From Thauera linaloolentis 47Lol = DSM 12138 (GTDB lineage: Bacteria; Pseudomonadota; Gammaproteobacteria; Burkholderiales; Rhodocyclaceae), in NCBI RefSeq assembly GCF_000310205.1, contig NZ_AMXE01000004.1:46691-110690 (forward strand): a stretch of 64,000 nt of DNA, written 5' to 3'. Positions 31,135 to 41,148 of the stretch are shown here, piece by piece. The notes beneath the pieces were generated by a model. That model made no database searches and was not told where the DNA came from. It saw only the letters and a program-made list of their open reading frames with translations. How positions within the stretch are numbered: the stretch's first letter is position 1; each line of letters begins with the position of its first letter. The position numbers were made by a program, and so were the translations under genes.

Positions 31135-33873
31135 TCAGGCGTGGTTCAGGCGCGCGGCCAGCGGGCTGCGGCGAATCACGAACTTCTCCAGTTCGGCAAC
31201 GCAGAACACCAGCAGCCCGGCCGCCAGCACCTTGGCCCACTCCAGCGGCGTCAGATCGTTCGACCCGAAGATGCCCTGCATCAGCGGCAGATGGGTAAAG
31301 GCCAGTTGCAGCGGAATGCAGGCGGCGATGGCGAACAGGACGTAGCGGTTGCCGCTCAGGCCGACGCGGCTGATCGCGGGCGCGAGGATGAAGCGGCTGT
31401 TGACCAGGTAGAACATTTCCGCCGCGACCACCGCATTCACCGCCATCGTGCGCGCGGTCTCGATTGACGTTCCGGCGTCCAGCTCCCACAGGAACAGGCC
31501 CAGCGCGCCCGTCATCATCAGCACCGACACCATCAGCACGCGCCAGACGAAGAAGCCCGACAGCAAGGCCTCGCCGGGCGGACGCGGCGGGCGGTTCATG
31601 ATGCCGCGCTCGGCCGGCTCGAAGGCGAGGGCGAGTCCCAGCGTGCTCGACGTGACCATGTTGATCCACAGCACCTGGGCCGCGGTCAGCGGCAAGGCCA
31701 GCTCGAACAGGATCGCGGCGATGACCACCAGCGCCTCGCCGCCGTTGGTGGGCAGCATGAACAGGATGAACTTCTTCAGGTTGTCGTAGACCGCCCGCCC
31801 TTCGCGCACCGCGGTGGCAATGGTGGCGAAGTTGTCGTCGGCCAGCACCATGTCGCTCGCCTCCTTGGCCGCCTCGGTGCCTTTCAGGCCCATTGCCACG
31901 CCGACGTCGGCACGCTTGAGGGCGGGGGCGTCATTGACGCCGTCGCCGGTCATCGCGACCACCTGGCCGTCGTCCTGCAGGGCCTGGACGAGGCGCAGCT
32001 TGTGCTCGGGGCTGGCGCGGGCGAAGACGTCCACCTCCATCGCCATGCGGCGCAGGGCGGCATCATCCATAACCGCCACCTCGGCGCCTGTCACGGCCGG
32101 CTTGCCCACGCCGATGGCGAGCTGGGCGCCGATGGCGCGCGCCGTTTCCACATGATCGCCGGTGATCATCTTGACGCGGATGCCGGCATGGTGGCACTCG
32201 CCGACCGCCAGGATGGCTTCCTCGCGCGGCGGATCGATGATCCCGACCAGAGCGAGCAGCACGAAGCCGGATTCGGTGTCGCCGAAGTCCAGGGAAGCGC
32301 CCCGCGGCGCGGCACGCCTGCAGGCCAGCGCCAGCAGCCGCAGCCCCTGGGCGGCGACGTTGGTGGCCATGCGCCGCCAGGTATCGATGTCCAGCGGCTC
32401 GCTGCCGTCGGTTCCCCACTGTGCATCGCACATGTCGAAGATGCGTTCAGGCGCGCCCTTGGCGAAAATCCACGGCATGTCGTCGCTGTCGCGATGGTAG
32501 GTGGCCATGAAGCGGTGCTGCGATTCGAAGGGGATCGAGTCGAGGCGGGGCCAGGCTTCGTCGCCGAGGTGCTGCGAAAAGCCGGTCTTGCCGCCGAGCA
32601 CCAGCAGCGCGCCTTCGGTGGGATCGCCCTCCACCCGCCACAGCCCCTCGTCTTCGCGCAGGCGCGCATCATTGCACAGGACGCCGGCGCGGATCGCCAG
32701 CGCCAGCGCGGCGTAGTGCTCGGGGTCGATGATGCGGCCGTCCAGGCTCAGATCGCCCACCGGCGCGTAGCCCACGCCGCCGACGTCGAACACATGGCCG
32801 GCGCAGACCACTTTCTGCACCGTCATCTCGTTGCGCGTCAGCGTGCCGGTCTTGTCCGAGCAGATCACCGTGACCGAGCCCAGGGTCTCCACCGCCGGCA
32901 GGCGGCGGATGATCGCGTTGCGCTGCGCCATGCGCTGCACGCCGAGGGCCAGCGTGACGGTCATGATCGCCGGCAGGCCCTCCGGAATGGCGGAGGCCGC
33001 CAGGGCGACCACCATCATGAACATCTCGGCCGGCGCATGCCCGCGCCACAAGGTGCCCAGCACGAAGGTCGCCGCCGACAGGGCGAGGATGACGAGGGCA
33101 AGTGCGCGGCCGAAGCGGTCCACCTGGCGCAACAAGGGCGTGGCCAGGCTGCGGATGTCGGCGAGCATCTGGTTGATCTTGCCCAGTTCGGTGGTCGCGC
33201 CGGTATTGACCACGATGCCGCTGGCCTGCCCGTAGACGGCCAGGGTGCCCGAATAGGCCATGCCGTAGCGGTCGCCCAACGGCGCATCGGCGGCGACCGC
33301 CGCGGTGGTCTTTTCCACCGGCAGGGATTCGCCGGTCAGGGCCGCTTCCTCGACGCGCAATTCCTTGATCGCGACCAGGCGCAGGTCCGCCGGCACCCTG
33401 TCGCCGGAGGCCAGCGCGACGAGGTCGCCCGGGACCAGTTCGGCAGCGTCGATTTCGCGCCGCCTTCCGTCCCGGATCACCGTCGCATGGGGCGACAGCA
33501 TGGCGCGGATCGCATCGAGCGCCGATTCGGCCTTGCCTTCCTGAATGAAGCCGATGACGGCGTTGATGATCACCGCGGCCAGCAGCACGCCGGTATCGAC
33601 CCAGTGCCCGAGCAGCGCGGTGATGAGCGCAGCGCCCATCATCACGTACAGCAGGATGTTGTGGAACTGCATCAGCAAGCGCAGCAGCGGGCCGCGCCGT
33701 TTGGGCGGGGCGAGGCGGTTCGGGCCGTAATACGCGAGGCGCTGGCGGGCTTCGGTCTCGCTCAGGCCGTCCTTCCCGCTTCGCAGCGCCTCTTCGACCT
33801 GCGTCCGGGTCAGGGTATGCCAGGCGGTGGCTGGAGCAGCATCGGGGCGATCCGGGCTTGGGCGTTCTGTCAT
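31135..33873 (-). CDS. Cation-transporting type II P-type ATPase
   Basis: A 912-residue ion pump. TGES (residues 180-183), PEGLP in membrane helix 4 (E298), phosphorylated D340 in DKTGTLT, and TGDGVNDAPALK are all present. An N-terminal cation ATPase domain (TRTQVEEALRSG) precedes. Helix 5 keeps NGGE, but helix 6 reads WINMVTSSTLGLAL, where Ca pumps have the NxxxD pair (D replaced by S). Calcium, sodium or another cation is therefore open. The start at 33873 has AAGG upstream; a longer frame adds 27 residues without support. It lies downstream of typA behind a terminator. Confidence 0.88.
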   Translation of the reverse strand: MTERPSPDRPDAAPATAWHTLTRTQVEEALRSGKDGLSETEARQRLAYYGPNRLAPPKRRGPLLRLLMQFHNILLYVMMGAALITALLGHWVDTGVLLAAVIINAVIGFIQEGKAESALDAIRAMLSPHATVIRDGRRREIDAAELVPGDLVALASGDRVPADLRLVAIKELRVEEAALTGESLPVEKTTAAVAADAPLGDRYGMAYSGTLAVYGQASGIVVNTGATTELGKINQMLADIRSLATPLLRQVDRFGRALALVILALSAATFVLGTLWRGHAPAEMFMMVVALAASAIPEGLPAIMTVTLALGVQRMAQRNAIIRRLPAVETLGSVTVICSDKTGTLTRNEMTVQKVVCAGHVFDVGGVGYAPVGDLSLDGRIIDPEHYAALALAIRAGVLCNDARLREDEGLWRVEGDPTEGALLVLGGKTGFSQHLGDEAWPRLDSIPFESQHRFMATYHRDSDDMPWIFAKGAPERIFDMCDAQWGTDGSEPLDIDTWRRMATNVAAQGLRLLALACRRAAPRGASLDFGDTESGFVLLALVGIIDPPREEAILAVGECHHAGIRVKMITGDHVETARAIGAQLAIGVGKPAVTGAEVAVMDDAALRRMAMEVDVFARASPEHKLRLVQALQDDGQVVAMTGDGVNDAPALKRADVGVAMGLKGTEAAKEASDMVLADDNFATIATAVREGRAVYDNLKKFILFMLPTNGGEALVVIAAILFELALPLTAAQVLWINMVTSSTLGLALAFEPAERGIMNRPPRPPGEALLSGFFVWRVLMVSVLMMTGALGLFLWELDAGTSIETARTMAVNAVVAAEMFYLVNSRFILAPAISRVGLSGNRYVLFAIAACIPLQLAFTHLPLMQGIFGSNDLTPLEWAKVLAAGLLVFCVAELEKFVIRRSPLAARLNHA

Positions 33874-34062
33874 GGGCTGGCCTTGCCATCCGTATGGCGG
33901 GGCTGTCCCCGCGGATTGCGGAACGAGTGAAATCGCTTGGGCCCACTTTACCAAGCGGGCGGGGGACGGTCCAGGCGGGGGGGCGGCGGCAGGACCGCCA
34001 CGGCGTGCGGATCAGCCGTCGATCCAGGCGCGGGAGGGTGGCACAGGAATCACGCGCGGATG

Positions 34063-34095
34063 AAAAAAACGCCCCCACGCTTGCGTGGGGGCGTT
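34063..34095 (-). terminator. Rho-independent terminator of typA
   Basis: Read on the minus strand, AACGCCCCCACGC and GCGTGGGGGCGTT form a 13-bp perfect stem with almost no loop, followed by a run of seven T. It lies 27 bases past the typA stop codon. Confidence 0.9.
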
Positions 34096-34121
34096 CCAGA
34101 TGCCCGTGCTGCGGCGAGGCC

Positions 34122-35939
34122 TCAGGCGTCGGCGGCCTTTGCCGCGCGCTTGCGTTCGTGCTCCTGCAGGTGGCGCTTGCGCAGGCGGATCGTCTTGGGC
34201 GTGATCTCGACCAGTTCATCATCGGCGATGAACTCGATCGCCGATTCGAGCGTGAGCTGGATCGGCGGCGTCAGGTTGACGGCCTCGTCCTTGCCCGAGG
34301 CGCGCACGTTGGTGAGCTGTTTGCCTTTGATCGGGTTCACCACCAAGTCATTGTCGCGCGAATGCACGCCGATGATCATGCCTTCGTACAGCGTGTCGCC
34401 CGGGCTCACGAACATGCGGCCGCGGTCCTGCAGGTTCCACAGTGCATAGGCCACGGCGTCGCCGTTGTTCTGCGAGATCAACACGCCGTTGCGGCGTTCG
34501 GCCATCTGCCCGGCCATCGGACCGTAGTCGTCGAACACGTGGCTGGCGAGGCCGGTGCCGCGCGTCAGCGTCAGGAACTCGCCCTGGAAGCCGATCAGGC
34601 CGCGTGCCGGAATGCGGTATTCGAGGCGTACGCGGCCCTTGCCATCCGGCTGCATGTCCTGCAGTTCGCCGCGGCGGCGGCCGAGCTCTTCCATGACGCC
34701 GCCCTGGTGCTCTTCCTCGACGTCGACCGTCAGCAGTTCGTAGGGCTCGCACTTGACGCCGTCGATTTCCTTGAACACCACGCGCGGACGCCCCACGGCC
34801 ATCTCGTAACCTTCTCGGCGCATGTTTTCCAGCAGGATGGTCAGGTGCAGCTCACCACGGCCCGACACTTCGAAAATGTCGGCGTCGTTGGTGTAGTTGA
34901 CGCGCAGCGCGACGTTCTTCAGCAGTTCCTTCTCGAGGCGCTCGCGGATCTGGCGGCTGGTGACGTACTTGCCTTCACGGCCGGCGAGCGGCGACGTGTT
35001 GACCATGAAGTTCATGGTCAACGTCGGCTCATCTACCGCGATCGGCGGCAGCGGGTCGAGCTTGTCCGGGTCGCACAGGGTGACGCCGATGTTGACCTGG
35101 TCGATGCCTGAAATCAGCACGATGTCGCCGGCTTCGGCAAAGTCGGCCGCCGAGCGCTCCAGGCCCTTGAAGGTCAGCACCTGGCTGACCTTGCCCTTGC
35201 CGCGGTTCTCGTCGCCGTACATGACGACCACTTCCTGGTTGGGCCGGATGCGGCCGCGCTGGATGCGGCCGATGCCGAGCTGGCCCATGTAGGTGGAGTA
35301 ATCGAGCGAACACACCTGGAGCCGCAGCGGACCGTCGATGTCGATGTCGGGCGCGGGCACATGTTTGAGGATGGCTTCGAACAGCGGGCGCATGTCCTCG
35401 CGTTCGTCGTCCAGGTTCTCGACCGCGAAACCGTTGAGGCCGGAGGCGTAGATGATCGGGAAGTCGAGCTGCTCCTCGGTCGCGCCCAGCTTGTCGAACA
35501 GGTCGAAGGTGTGGTTGATGACCCAGTCCGGGCGCGCGCCCGGGCGGTCGATCTTGTTGATGACGACGATCGGCTTCAGGCCCAGCGCCAGCGCCTTGCG
35601 GGTGACGAAGCGGGTCTGGGGCATGGGCCCTTCCTGGGCATCGACCAGCAGCAGCACGCTGTCGACCATCGACAGCACGCGCTCGACTTCACCGCCGAAG
35701 TCCGCGTGGCCCGGGGTGTCGACGATGTTGATGTGGGTGTCGCCATACTGGATCGCACAGTTCTTGGCGAGGATGGTGATGCCGCGTTCCTTCTCGATGT
35801 CTCCCGAATCCATGATGCGTTCGGCGACCTGCTGGTTTTCGCGGAAGGTGCCGGACTGGCGCAGCAGTTGGTCGACGAGGGTGGTTTTGCCGTGGTCGAC
35901 GTGGGCGATGATGGCGATGTTGCGGATAGCGCGGGACAT
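34122..35939 (-). CDS. typA: Ribosome-associated GTPase TypA/BipA
   Basis: A 605-residue translational GTPase, close to E. coli BipA (607). The start at 35939 gives [20 protein letters not shown], matching the family; the longer frame adds 17 unsupported residues. G motifs are [17 protein letters not shown] and [13 protein letters not shown]-like domains III and V and the BipA-specific C-terminal domain follow. It binds the ribosome and is needed for 50S assembly and growth in the cold or under stress. Divergent from the phosphorylase gene. Confidence 0.96.
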   Translation of the reverse strand: MSRAIRNIAIIAHVDHGKTTLVDQLLRQSGTFRENQQVAERIMDSGDIEKERGITILAKNCAIQYGDTHINIVDTPGHADFGGEVERVLSMVDSVLLLVDAQEGPMPQTRFVTRKALALGLKPIVVINKIDRPGARPDWVINHTFDLFDKLGATEEQLDFPIIYASGLNGFAVENLDDEREDMRPLFEAILKHVPAPDIDIDGPLRLQVCSLDYSTYMGQLGIGRIQRGRIRPNQEVVVMYGDENRGKGKVSQVLTFKGLERSAADFAEAGDIVLISGIDQVNIGVTLCDPDKLDPLPPIAVDEPTLTMNFMVNTSPLAGREGKYVTSRQIRERLEKELLKNVALRVNYTNDADIFEVSGRGELHLTILLENMRREGYEMAVGRPRVVFKEIDGVKCEPYELLTVDVEEEHQGGVMEELGRRRGELQDMQPDGKGRVRLEYRIPARGLIGFQGEFLTLTRGTGLASHVFDDYGPMAGQMAERRNGVLISQNNGDAVAYALWNLQDRGRMFVSPGDTLYEGMIIGVHSRDNDLVVNPIKGKQLTNVRASGKDEAVNLTPPIQLTLESAIEFIADDELVEITPKTIRLRKRHLQEHERKRAAKAADA

Positions 35940-36123
35940 GGAGGCGGGAAGTCTTTGAAAGGGCGAGGATTCTAACATGCGCTGCGGCACCGCAGCATCA
36001 ATTGTCCAGCCTGTTTCGTGACGTTTTCGCTGCGGCTGCCGTATGTGGCCCCGGCAAATACCCGTGCGGTGCCGCCCGATGGCGCGTGATAAAATCCGCC
36101 CCCTTTTTCAGCGGAGTGACCGG

Positions 36124-36861
36124 ATGCTCGCGATCATCGGCGGCAGCGGCCTGACCCAGCTTTCCAACCTGGCCATCGTGCGGCGCGAGGTCGTCCGCAC
36201 GCCTTATGGCGAACCGTCCGGGGCATTGACCTACGGCAGCCTGTGCTCGGAGCCGGTGGTGTTTCTGGCGCGCCATGGCTACGGCCACACGATTCCGCCG
36301 CACCGGGTCAATTACCGCGCCAATATCTGGGCGCTGAAGCAGGCCAAGGCCAGGGGCATCGTTTCGGTGGCCTCGGTGGGCAGCATCGGTGCTGATTTCT
36401 CGCCCGGCGCGCTGGTCGTTCCGGACCAGATCATCGATTACACCTGGGGGCGCGAAAGCACCTTCTTCGAAGGCGGCGAAACGCCGGTCAAGCACGTCGA
36501 TTTCACCCATCCCTACGATGCCGGGCTGCGCCGGCGACTGCTTGCCGCGACCGCGGCGGCGGGCGAAGTGGCGGTCGATGGCGGCGTGTATGCCGCGACC
36601 CAGGGGCCGCGCCTGGAAACGGCGGCGGAAATCGACCGCTTCGAGCGCGACGGCGCCGATGTGGTGGGCATGACCGGCATGCCCGAGGCGGTGCTGGCGC
36701 GCGAGCTGGAATTGCCTTACGCGGCGCTCAATGTCGTCGTCAACTACGCGGCGGGGCGTTCCGACAGTGCGCAGGGCATCGTCTTCGACGACATCGAGGC
36801 CACGCTGCAGACGGCGATGGCCCGCGTCCGCGCCATTCTCGAAAAAATTTGCCACGTATGA
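36124..36861 (+). CDS. S-methyl-5'-thioinosine phosphorylase (MTIP)
   Basis: A 245-residue purine nucleoside phosphorylase-family enzyme. The start at 36124 gives MLAIIGGSGLTQL. Conserved parts include FLARHGYGHTIPPHRVNYRAN, the TQGPRLETAAEI loop and GADVVGMTGMPEA. The sequence is closer in my recall to the Pseudomonas aeruginosa methylthioinosine phosphorylase PA3004 than to MTA phosphorylases, including the length of 245. It would recycle the methylthio nucleoside left from polyamine synthesis after deamination. GGAG is found about 8 bases before the start. The stop overlaps an ATG of the next frame. Confidence 0.82.
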   Translation: MLAIIGGSGLTQLSNLAIVRREVVRTPYGEPSGALTYGSLCSEPVVFLARHGYGHTIPPHRVNYRANIWALKQAKARGIVSVASVGSIGADFSPGALVVPDQIIDYTWGRESTFFEGGETPVKHVDFTHPYDAGLRRRLLAATAAAGEVAVDGGVYAATQGPRLETAAEIDRFERDGADVVGMTGMPEAVLARELELPYAALNVVVNYAAGRSDSAQGIVFDDIEATLQTAMARVRAILEKICHV

Positions 36862-36878
36862 CGGAAGGTTCCAAGAAC

Positions 36879-37385
36879 ATGAAACGCCTGGAAAACAATT
36901 TCGAACACCTGCTGTTCTCCAGCCGCTGGCTGATGGCGCCGGTCTATTTCGGCCTGGTGCTGGCGATGGTGGTCCTGCTCGTCAAGTTCGGCAAGGAGGT
37001 GTGGGGGCTCTTCGCCCACATCATGACCGCGACGGGCGGCGAGCTGATCATCGGGGTGCTGTCGCTGGTCGACATCGCACTGATCATGAACCTGCTGATC
37101 ATCATCATGTTCAGCGGCTACGAGAACTTCGTCTCCAAGATGGACGACCTGCACAACCACCAGGATCGGCCGGAATGGATGGGGCACATCGGCTTCTCGG
37201 ACCTGAAGATCAAGCTCATCGGCTCGATCGTGGCGATTTCGGGCATCGAGCTGCTGAAGGCCTTCATGAACGTGGACAACCTGAGCGACCGCCATCTTGC
37301 CTGGATGGTTGGCATCCACATCACCTTCTTGTGCTCCGGCGTGCTCTACGCGCTGATGGATCGCCTCGGCGGCAAGGCCCACTGA
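36879..37385 (+). CDS. yqhA: YqhA/UPF0114-family membrane protein
   Basis: A 168-residue inner-membrane protein with three or four membrane spans. The start at 36879 (MKRLENNFEHLLFSSRWLMAPVYF) aligns with E. coli YqhA and has GGAAGG upstream; an ATG at 36858 overlapping the previous stop is the alternative. LSLVDIALIMNLLIIIMFSGYENFVSK is the family core (19 and 8 residue parts). The function of this family is unknown. It converges with glnD. Confidence 0.88.
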   Translation: MKRLENNFEHLLFSSRWLMAPVYFGLVLAMVVLLVKFGKEVWGLFAHIMTATGGELIIGVLSLVDIALIMNLLIIIMFSGYENFVSKMDDLHNHQDRPEWMGHIGFSDLKIKLIGSIVAISGIELLKAFMNVDNLSDRHLAWMVGIHITFLCSGVLYALMDRLGGKAH

Positions 37386-37401
37386 GCGAGCCGCTGCCGC
37401 A

Positions 37402-39978
37402 TCAGACCTGCAGGCGCTCCAGCAGCTCGCGCTCCACGCGCAGCAACTGGGCGTCCTGCGCCAGCGCGGCGCCCGTGAGCAGGAAGGTGTCCTCGACACG
37501 CTCGCCCAGCGTGGCGATCTTTGCCGTGTGCAGCCGGATGCCGTGGCCGGCGAGGGTTTCCGCGATGTCGAACAGCAGCCCGGGGCGGTCGGCCGCGGTC
37601 AGCGACAGGATGTAGTGCCGGCCGGCCTCGTCGGCGCGGATGCTGACCTGCGGTGTGATCGGGAAGTGCTTCACCTGGCGCGACATGCGGCCCCGCGACG
37701 GGCGGTCGAGCGCGTCCGGACGGGCCAGGTAGGCGGCGAGCTCGTGTTCGATCAGGGTGATCACGTCGCGGTAGCTCGCCTCGCCGCCTGGGTCCTGCAG
37801 CATGAAGCTGTCCAGCGCGTGGCCGTGGCGGGTGGTGTGGACCTTGGCGTCGAGGATGGTGAAGCCCAGGCGGCCGAAGAAGCCGGTCAGGCGGACGAAG
37901 AGCTCCTTCTGGTCGGGCGTGAACACCATTACCTGCACGCCGTGCTCGTCCTCGGCCACGCGTGCCTTCACGACGGGCTCGCCGGCATCCGGGCGGAAGT
38001 AGAGCAGCCGCGTGTGCCAGGCGATTTCCTCGGCCGAGTGGCGCATGAAATAGACCGCATCGAGTTCCGACCACAGGCGCTCCTCGACGCCGGGGCGCAG
38101 ACCGTGGAAACGCAGCAACCGGCGCGCGTCCTCGAGGCGATCGTCCATGCCCAGCGCCTGTTGCGGCGTGGCGCCGCGCAGCAGGCGCTGGGCGGCGAAG
38201 AAAAGGTCCTCCAGCAGCTTGCCCTTCCAGCCGTTCCAGACCTTGGGGCTGGTGCCGCGGATGTCGGCGTGGGTGAGCAGGTAGAGCGCAATGAGCCGGC
38301 GCTCGCTGCCCATGATCGCGGCGAAGCGCTGCACCACTTCGGGGTCGGAGGTGTCTTCCTTCTGCGCGAAATGCGACATGGTGAGGTGCTGCTCGACCAG
38401 CCATACGACGAGTGCGGTGTCGTCCTCGTCCAGGCTGTGCAGCACGCAGAAATCGCGCGCATCCACCATTCCCAGCCTGGAGTGGTCGCCGCCGCGTCCT
38501 TTTGCGATGTCGTGGAACAGTGCCGCGACGTACAGCAGCCAGTGGCGTTCGAAAGCCAGGATCAGACGGGTCATCAGCGGATATTCGTGCGCATGCTCGC
38601 CCATCGTGAAGCGCCGCACGTTGCGCAGCACCGTCAGGATGTGCTGGTCGACGGTGTAGACGTGGAACAGATCGTGCTGCATCTGGCCGATGATTCGCCG
38701 CCAGGCGGGCAGGTAGCGCGACAGGATGCCGTATTCGTTCATGCGCCGGAACGCATGCACGATGCCGCGCTTTTGCTGCAGGATCTGGAGGAAGAGGGCG
38801 CGGTGCGCGGGATCGGCGCGGAAGGCGGCGTTGATCCGGTTGCGGTTGATCCACAAGGCCCGCAGCGTCCGCGCTGTCATGCCCTTGAGTTCGGAGCGCT
38901 GCTGCAGCAGCAGGAAGCATTCCAGCAACGCCGATGGATACCGCTCGAAGACGTCTTCGTGGCGCAGGTCGAGCAGTTCGCGCACGACCTGGAAACGCGG
39001 GTTGATGACGATGGCCGCGCCGCGGTCGGGGAAGATCACGGTGCCGTAGTTCTGCAGCAGCACGGTGTTGAGCTGCGTCACCATCTTGGCGTTGATGTAG
39101 TAGCGCTGCATCAGCACTTCGGATGCACGCCGGTTGGCGGTGGCGTCGATGCCCATGATGCGGGCCAGCTTTTCCTGGTGGTCGAACAGCACGCGGTCTT
39201 CCGCGCGTCCGGCCAGGTAATGCAGGCGGATCCGCAGGTGCTGCAGGAAGCGTTCCACGCTGCGCAGTTCGCTCGCCTCGCCGCCGGTGATCAGGCGGCG
39301 GCGGGCGAGATCGCGCCAGTTGCGGCCGAGTCCGGCCGCACGCGCGATCCAGCCGAGCATCTGCAGGTCGCGCAGCCCGCCGGGGCTGTCCTTGCAGTCC
39401 GGCTCGAGCGAATAGGGGCTGTCGTTGAAGCGCGCGTAGCGCTGTTCCTGTTCGAGCTGTTTGGCCTTGTAGAACTCGCGTACATCCAGCGCGGCGTAGT
39501 AGCGTTGCTCCAGCTCGGCGAAGCGTTCCGCGTCGCCGGCGAGAAAGCGCGCCTCGAGCAGGTTGGTCTGCACCGTGATGTCGTCCTCGGCGGCCTGGAT
39601 GCACTCATCCACGGTGCGCACTGCGTGGCCGATCTCGAGCCCGATGTCCCACAACGCTCCGACCATCGCCGACAGGCGCTCGCAGACGCCTGCATCGGCC
39701 GCTCGCGGCAGCAGCACCAGCAAGTCGACGTCGGACGCGGGGAACAGCTCGCCGCGGCCGTAGCCGCCGACCGCGATCAGGGCGGCCTCGGCCGGCATCT
39801 GGCAGGCCTGCCAGATGCCGACGACCTCGATGTCGACCAGCTTTGCGCGCCCCTCGAGTACGACCGAGGTGCGCGGATGGGCTTCGTAGGCGGCGCGCAG
39901 GGCGCGCGTGCCATCGCCGAGCCGGCGCCGGGAATCCGAGATCAGGGTCTGCAGACGGGTGCTCAGGGCATCTTGCAT
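37402..39978 (-). CDS. glnD: PII uridylyltransferase/uridylyl-removing enzyme
   Basis: An 858-residue bifunctional nitrogen sensor. The nucleotidyltransferase motif GGYGRGELFPASDVDLL is at about residues 69-85. The HD domain that removes UMP has HDIAKGRGGDHS near residue 490. Two C-terminal ACT domains (around 690 and 795) bind glutamine. It uridylylates PII (GlnB/GlnK) when nitrogen is limiting. It is followed on the minus strand side by map, 34 bases upstream; glnD-map-rpsB adjacency is common in proteobacteria. Confidence 0.97.
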   Translation of the reverse strand: MQDALSTRLQTLISDSRRRLGDGTRALRAAYEAHPRTSVVLEGRAKLVDIEVVGIWQACQMPAEAALIAVGGYGRGELFPASDVDLLVLLPRAADAGVCERLSAMVGALWDIGLEIGHAVRTVDECIQAAEDDITVQTNLLEARFLAGDAERFAELEQRYYAALDVREFYKAKQLEQEQRYARFNDSPYSLEPDCKDSPGGLRDLQMLGWIARAAGLGRNWRDLARRRLITGGEASELRSVERFLQHLRIRLHYLAGRAEDRVLFDHQEKLARIMGIDATANRRASEVLMQRYYINAKMVTQLNTVLLQNYGTVIFPDRGAAIVINPRFQVVRELLDLRHEDVFERYPSALLECFLLLQQRSELKGMTARTLRALWINRNRINAAFRADPAHRALFLQILQQKRGIVHAFRRMNEYGILSRYLPAWRRIIGQMQHDLFHVYTVDQHILTVLRNVRRFTMGEHAHEYPLMTRLILAFERHWLLYVAALFHDIAKGRGGDHSRLGMVDARDFCVLHSLDEDDTALVVWLVEQHLTMSHFAQKEDTSDPEVVQRFAAIMGSERRLIALYLLTHADIRGTSPKVWNGWKGKLLEDLFFAAQRLLRGATPQQALGMDDRLEDARRLLRFHGLRPGVEERLWSELDAVYFMRHSAEEIAWHTRLLYFRPDAGEPVVKARVAEDEHGVQVMVFTPDQKELFVRLTGFFGRLGFTILDAKVHTTRHGHALDSFMLQDPGGEASYRDVITLIEHELAAYLARPDALDRPSRGRMSRQVKHFPITPQVSIRADEAGRHYILSLTAADRPGLLFDIAETLAGHGIRLHTAKIATLGERVEDTFLLTGAALAQDAQLLRVERELLERLQV

Positions 39979-40012
39979 GGCTCGGGCGTGGCTTGCGCGG
40001 ATCGGCGGCGGC

Positions 40013-40834
40013 TCAGGCGAAGCGTGTCGCGACGATGGCCGGCGGTGGCGGGCACTTGTCCGACAGGGTCAGCACCTCGACGCCGGTTTCGGTGACCACC
40101 ACGGTATGCTCCCACTGCGCGGAGAGGCTGCGGTCCTTGGTGACGATGGTCCAGCCGTCGGGCAGTTCGGAAATGGCGGCCTTGCCGGCATTGACCATCG
40201 GCTCGATGGTGAAGATCATGCCGGGCAGCAGTTCCGGCCCCGTGCCGGCCTTGCCGTAGTGCAGAACCTGCGGCTCTTCGTGGAACTTGCGGCCGATGCC
40301 GTGGCCGCAGAATTCGCGCACCACGGAGTAGCCATTGCCTTCCGCATGCTTCTGGATCACCGCGCCGATGTCGCCCAGGCGCGAGCCAGGCCTGACCTCG
40401 GCGATGCCCAGCCACATGCATTCGTAAGTGATCTGCGACAGGCGGCGCGCGGCGATGCTGGCCGCGGCATCGCCGCCGACCAGGAACATGCGGCTGGTGT
40501 CGCCATGGAAGCCGTCCTTGATGACGGTGATGTCGATGTTCAGGCTGTCGCCCTTCTTCAGCGGCTTGTCGCCGGGGATGCCGTGGCATACCTGATGGTT
40601 GATCGAGGTACAGATCGACTTCGGGTAGGGCGTGTAACCCGGCGGGGCGTAGTTGAGCGGCGCCGGGATCGTGTCCTGCACATTGACCATGTAGTCGTGG
40701 CACAGGCGGTCGAGCTCGCCGGTCGTCACGCCCGGCTTGACGAAGGGCGCTATATGGTCGAGGACCTCGGCGGCGAGGCGGCAGGCCACGCGCATCTTTT
40801 CGATTTCTTCCGGGGTCTTGAGGACGATGCTCAT
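40013..40834 (-). CDS. map: Methionine aminopeptidase type I
   Basis: A 273-residue metalloprotease that removes the initiator methionine. The start at 40834 gives [21 protein letters not shown], typical of the family; the longer frame adds 50 unsupported residues. Metal-ligand regions are visible: [30 protein letters not shown] and FTIEPMVN. It is divergent from rpsB, as in E. coli. Confidence 0.96.
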   Translation of the reverse strand: MSIVLKTPEEIEKMRVACRLAAEVLDHIAPFVKPGVTTGELDRLCHDYMVNVQDTIPAPLNYAPPGYTPYPKSICTSINHQVCHGIPGDKPLKKGDSLNIDITVIKDGFHGDTSRMFLVGGDAAASIAARRLSQITYECMWLGIAEVRPGSRLGDIGAVIQKHAEGNGYSVVREFCGHGIGRKFHEEPQVLHYGKAGTGPELLPGMIFTIEPMVNAGKAAISELPDGWTIVTKDRSLSAQWEHTVVVTETGVEVLTLSDKCPPPPAIVATRFA

Positions 40835-41148
40835 GTCGATGTCTGTCTGGTGTGGCTGGAAAGTGCCTAAAGGTATCGCATGCGGGCACCTGCGGGCAAA
40901 CGCGGCGCAATGGCCTGCTTGAGTGGTGTAACGCCCGCGTGCTAATATCGCAGGCTTGTCTGCATTGGCAGGCAAAAAATCCACACGTCCTGCGGCATGG
41001 GGTTCGCCATGAGCACTGGATAAGCGCCTCGAGAGGCGGCGGTGTTCGTGGTGGCGAGGTGCGAGGGCGCGTGCGGGCGGTTGTCCGCAGCACGTGCCGG
41101 AGTGCCCCGGGGGACGGAGGTCAAACCCTTTTTAGTCTGGAGTTACAT
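40835..41148. other. Divergent map / rpsB region with 5' leader of rpsB
   Basis: 314 bases without a gene. It holds one good promoter towards rpsB (listed separately) and then about 190 bases of likely rpsB leader. A small stem, TTGTCTGC/GCAGGCAA around 40955-40974, lies just after the -10. In E. coli the rpsB leader is the target of S2 feedback; I could not recognise that fold here. No open frame with a ribosome site was seen. Confidence 0.55.
40919..40948 (+). promoter_or_regulatory. Probable sigma-70 promoter for rpsB-tsf
   Basis: TTGAGT (40919-40924), an 18-base spacer and TAATAT (40943-40948) lie about 200 bases before the rpsB start codon, leaving a long leader as is usual for this gene. 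Confidence 0.58.

Noticed and set aside
32002..33930. 642-codon plus-strand open frame opposite the P-type ATPase
   Set aside because: Antisense of a protein with all P-type ATPase motifs; composition-driven.
37528..40095. 855-codon plus-strand open frame opposite glnD
   Set aside because: Antisense of GlnD with no domain; GlnD motifs are complete on the other strand.
40955..40974. Stem-loop after the rpsB promoter as a possible terminator
   Set aside because: The run of A after the stem is on the wrong strand for termination towards rpsB and it begins the leader; kept only as a note on the intergenic region.
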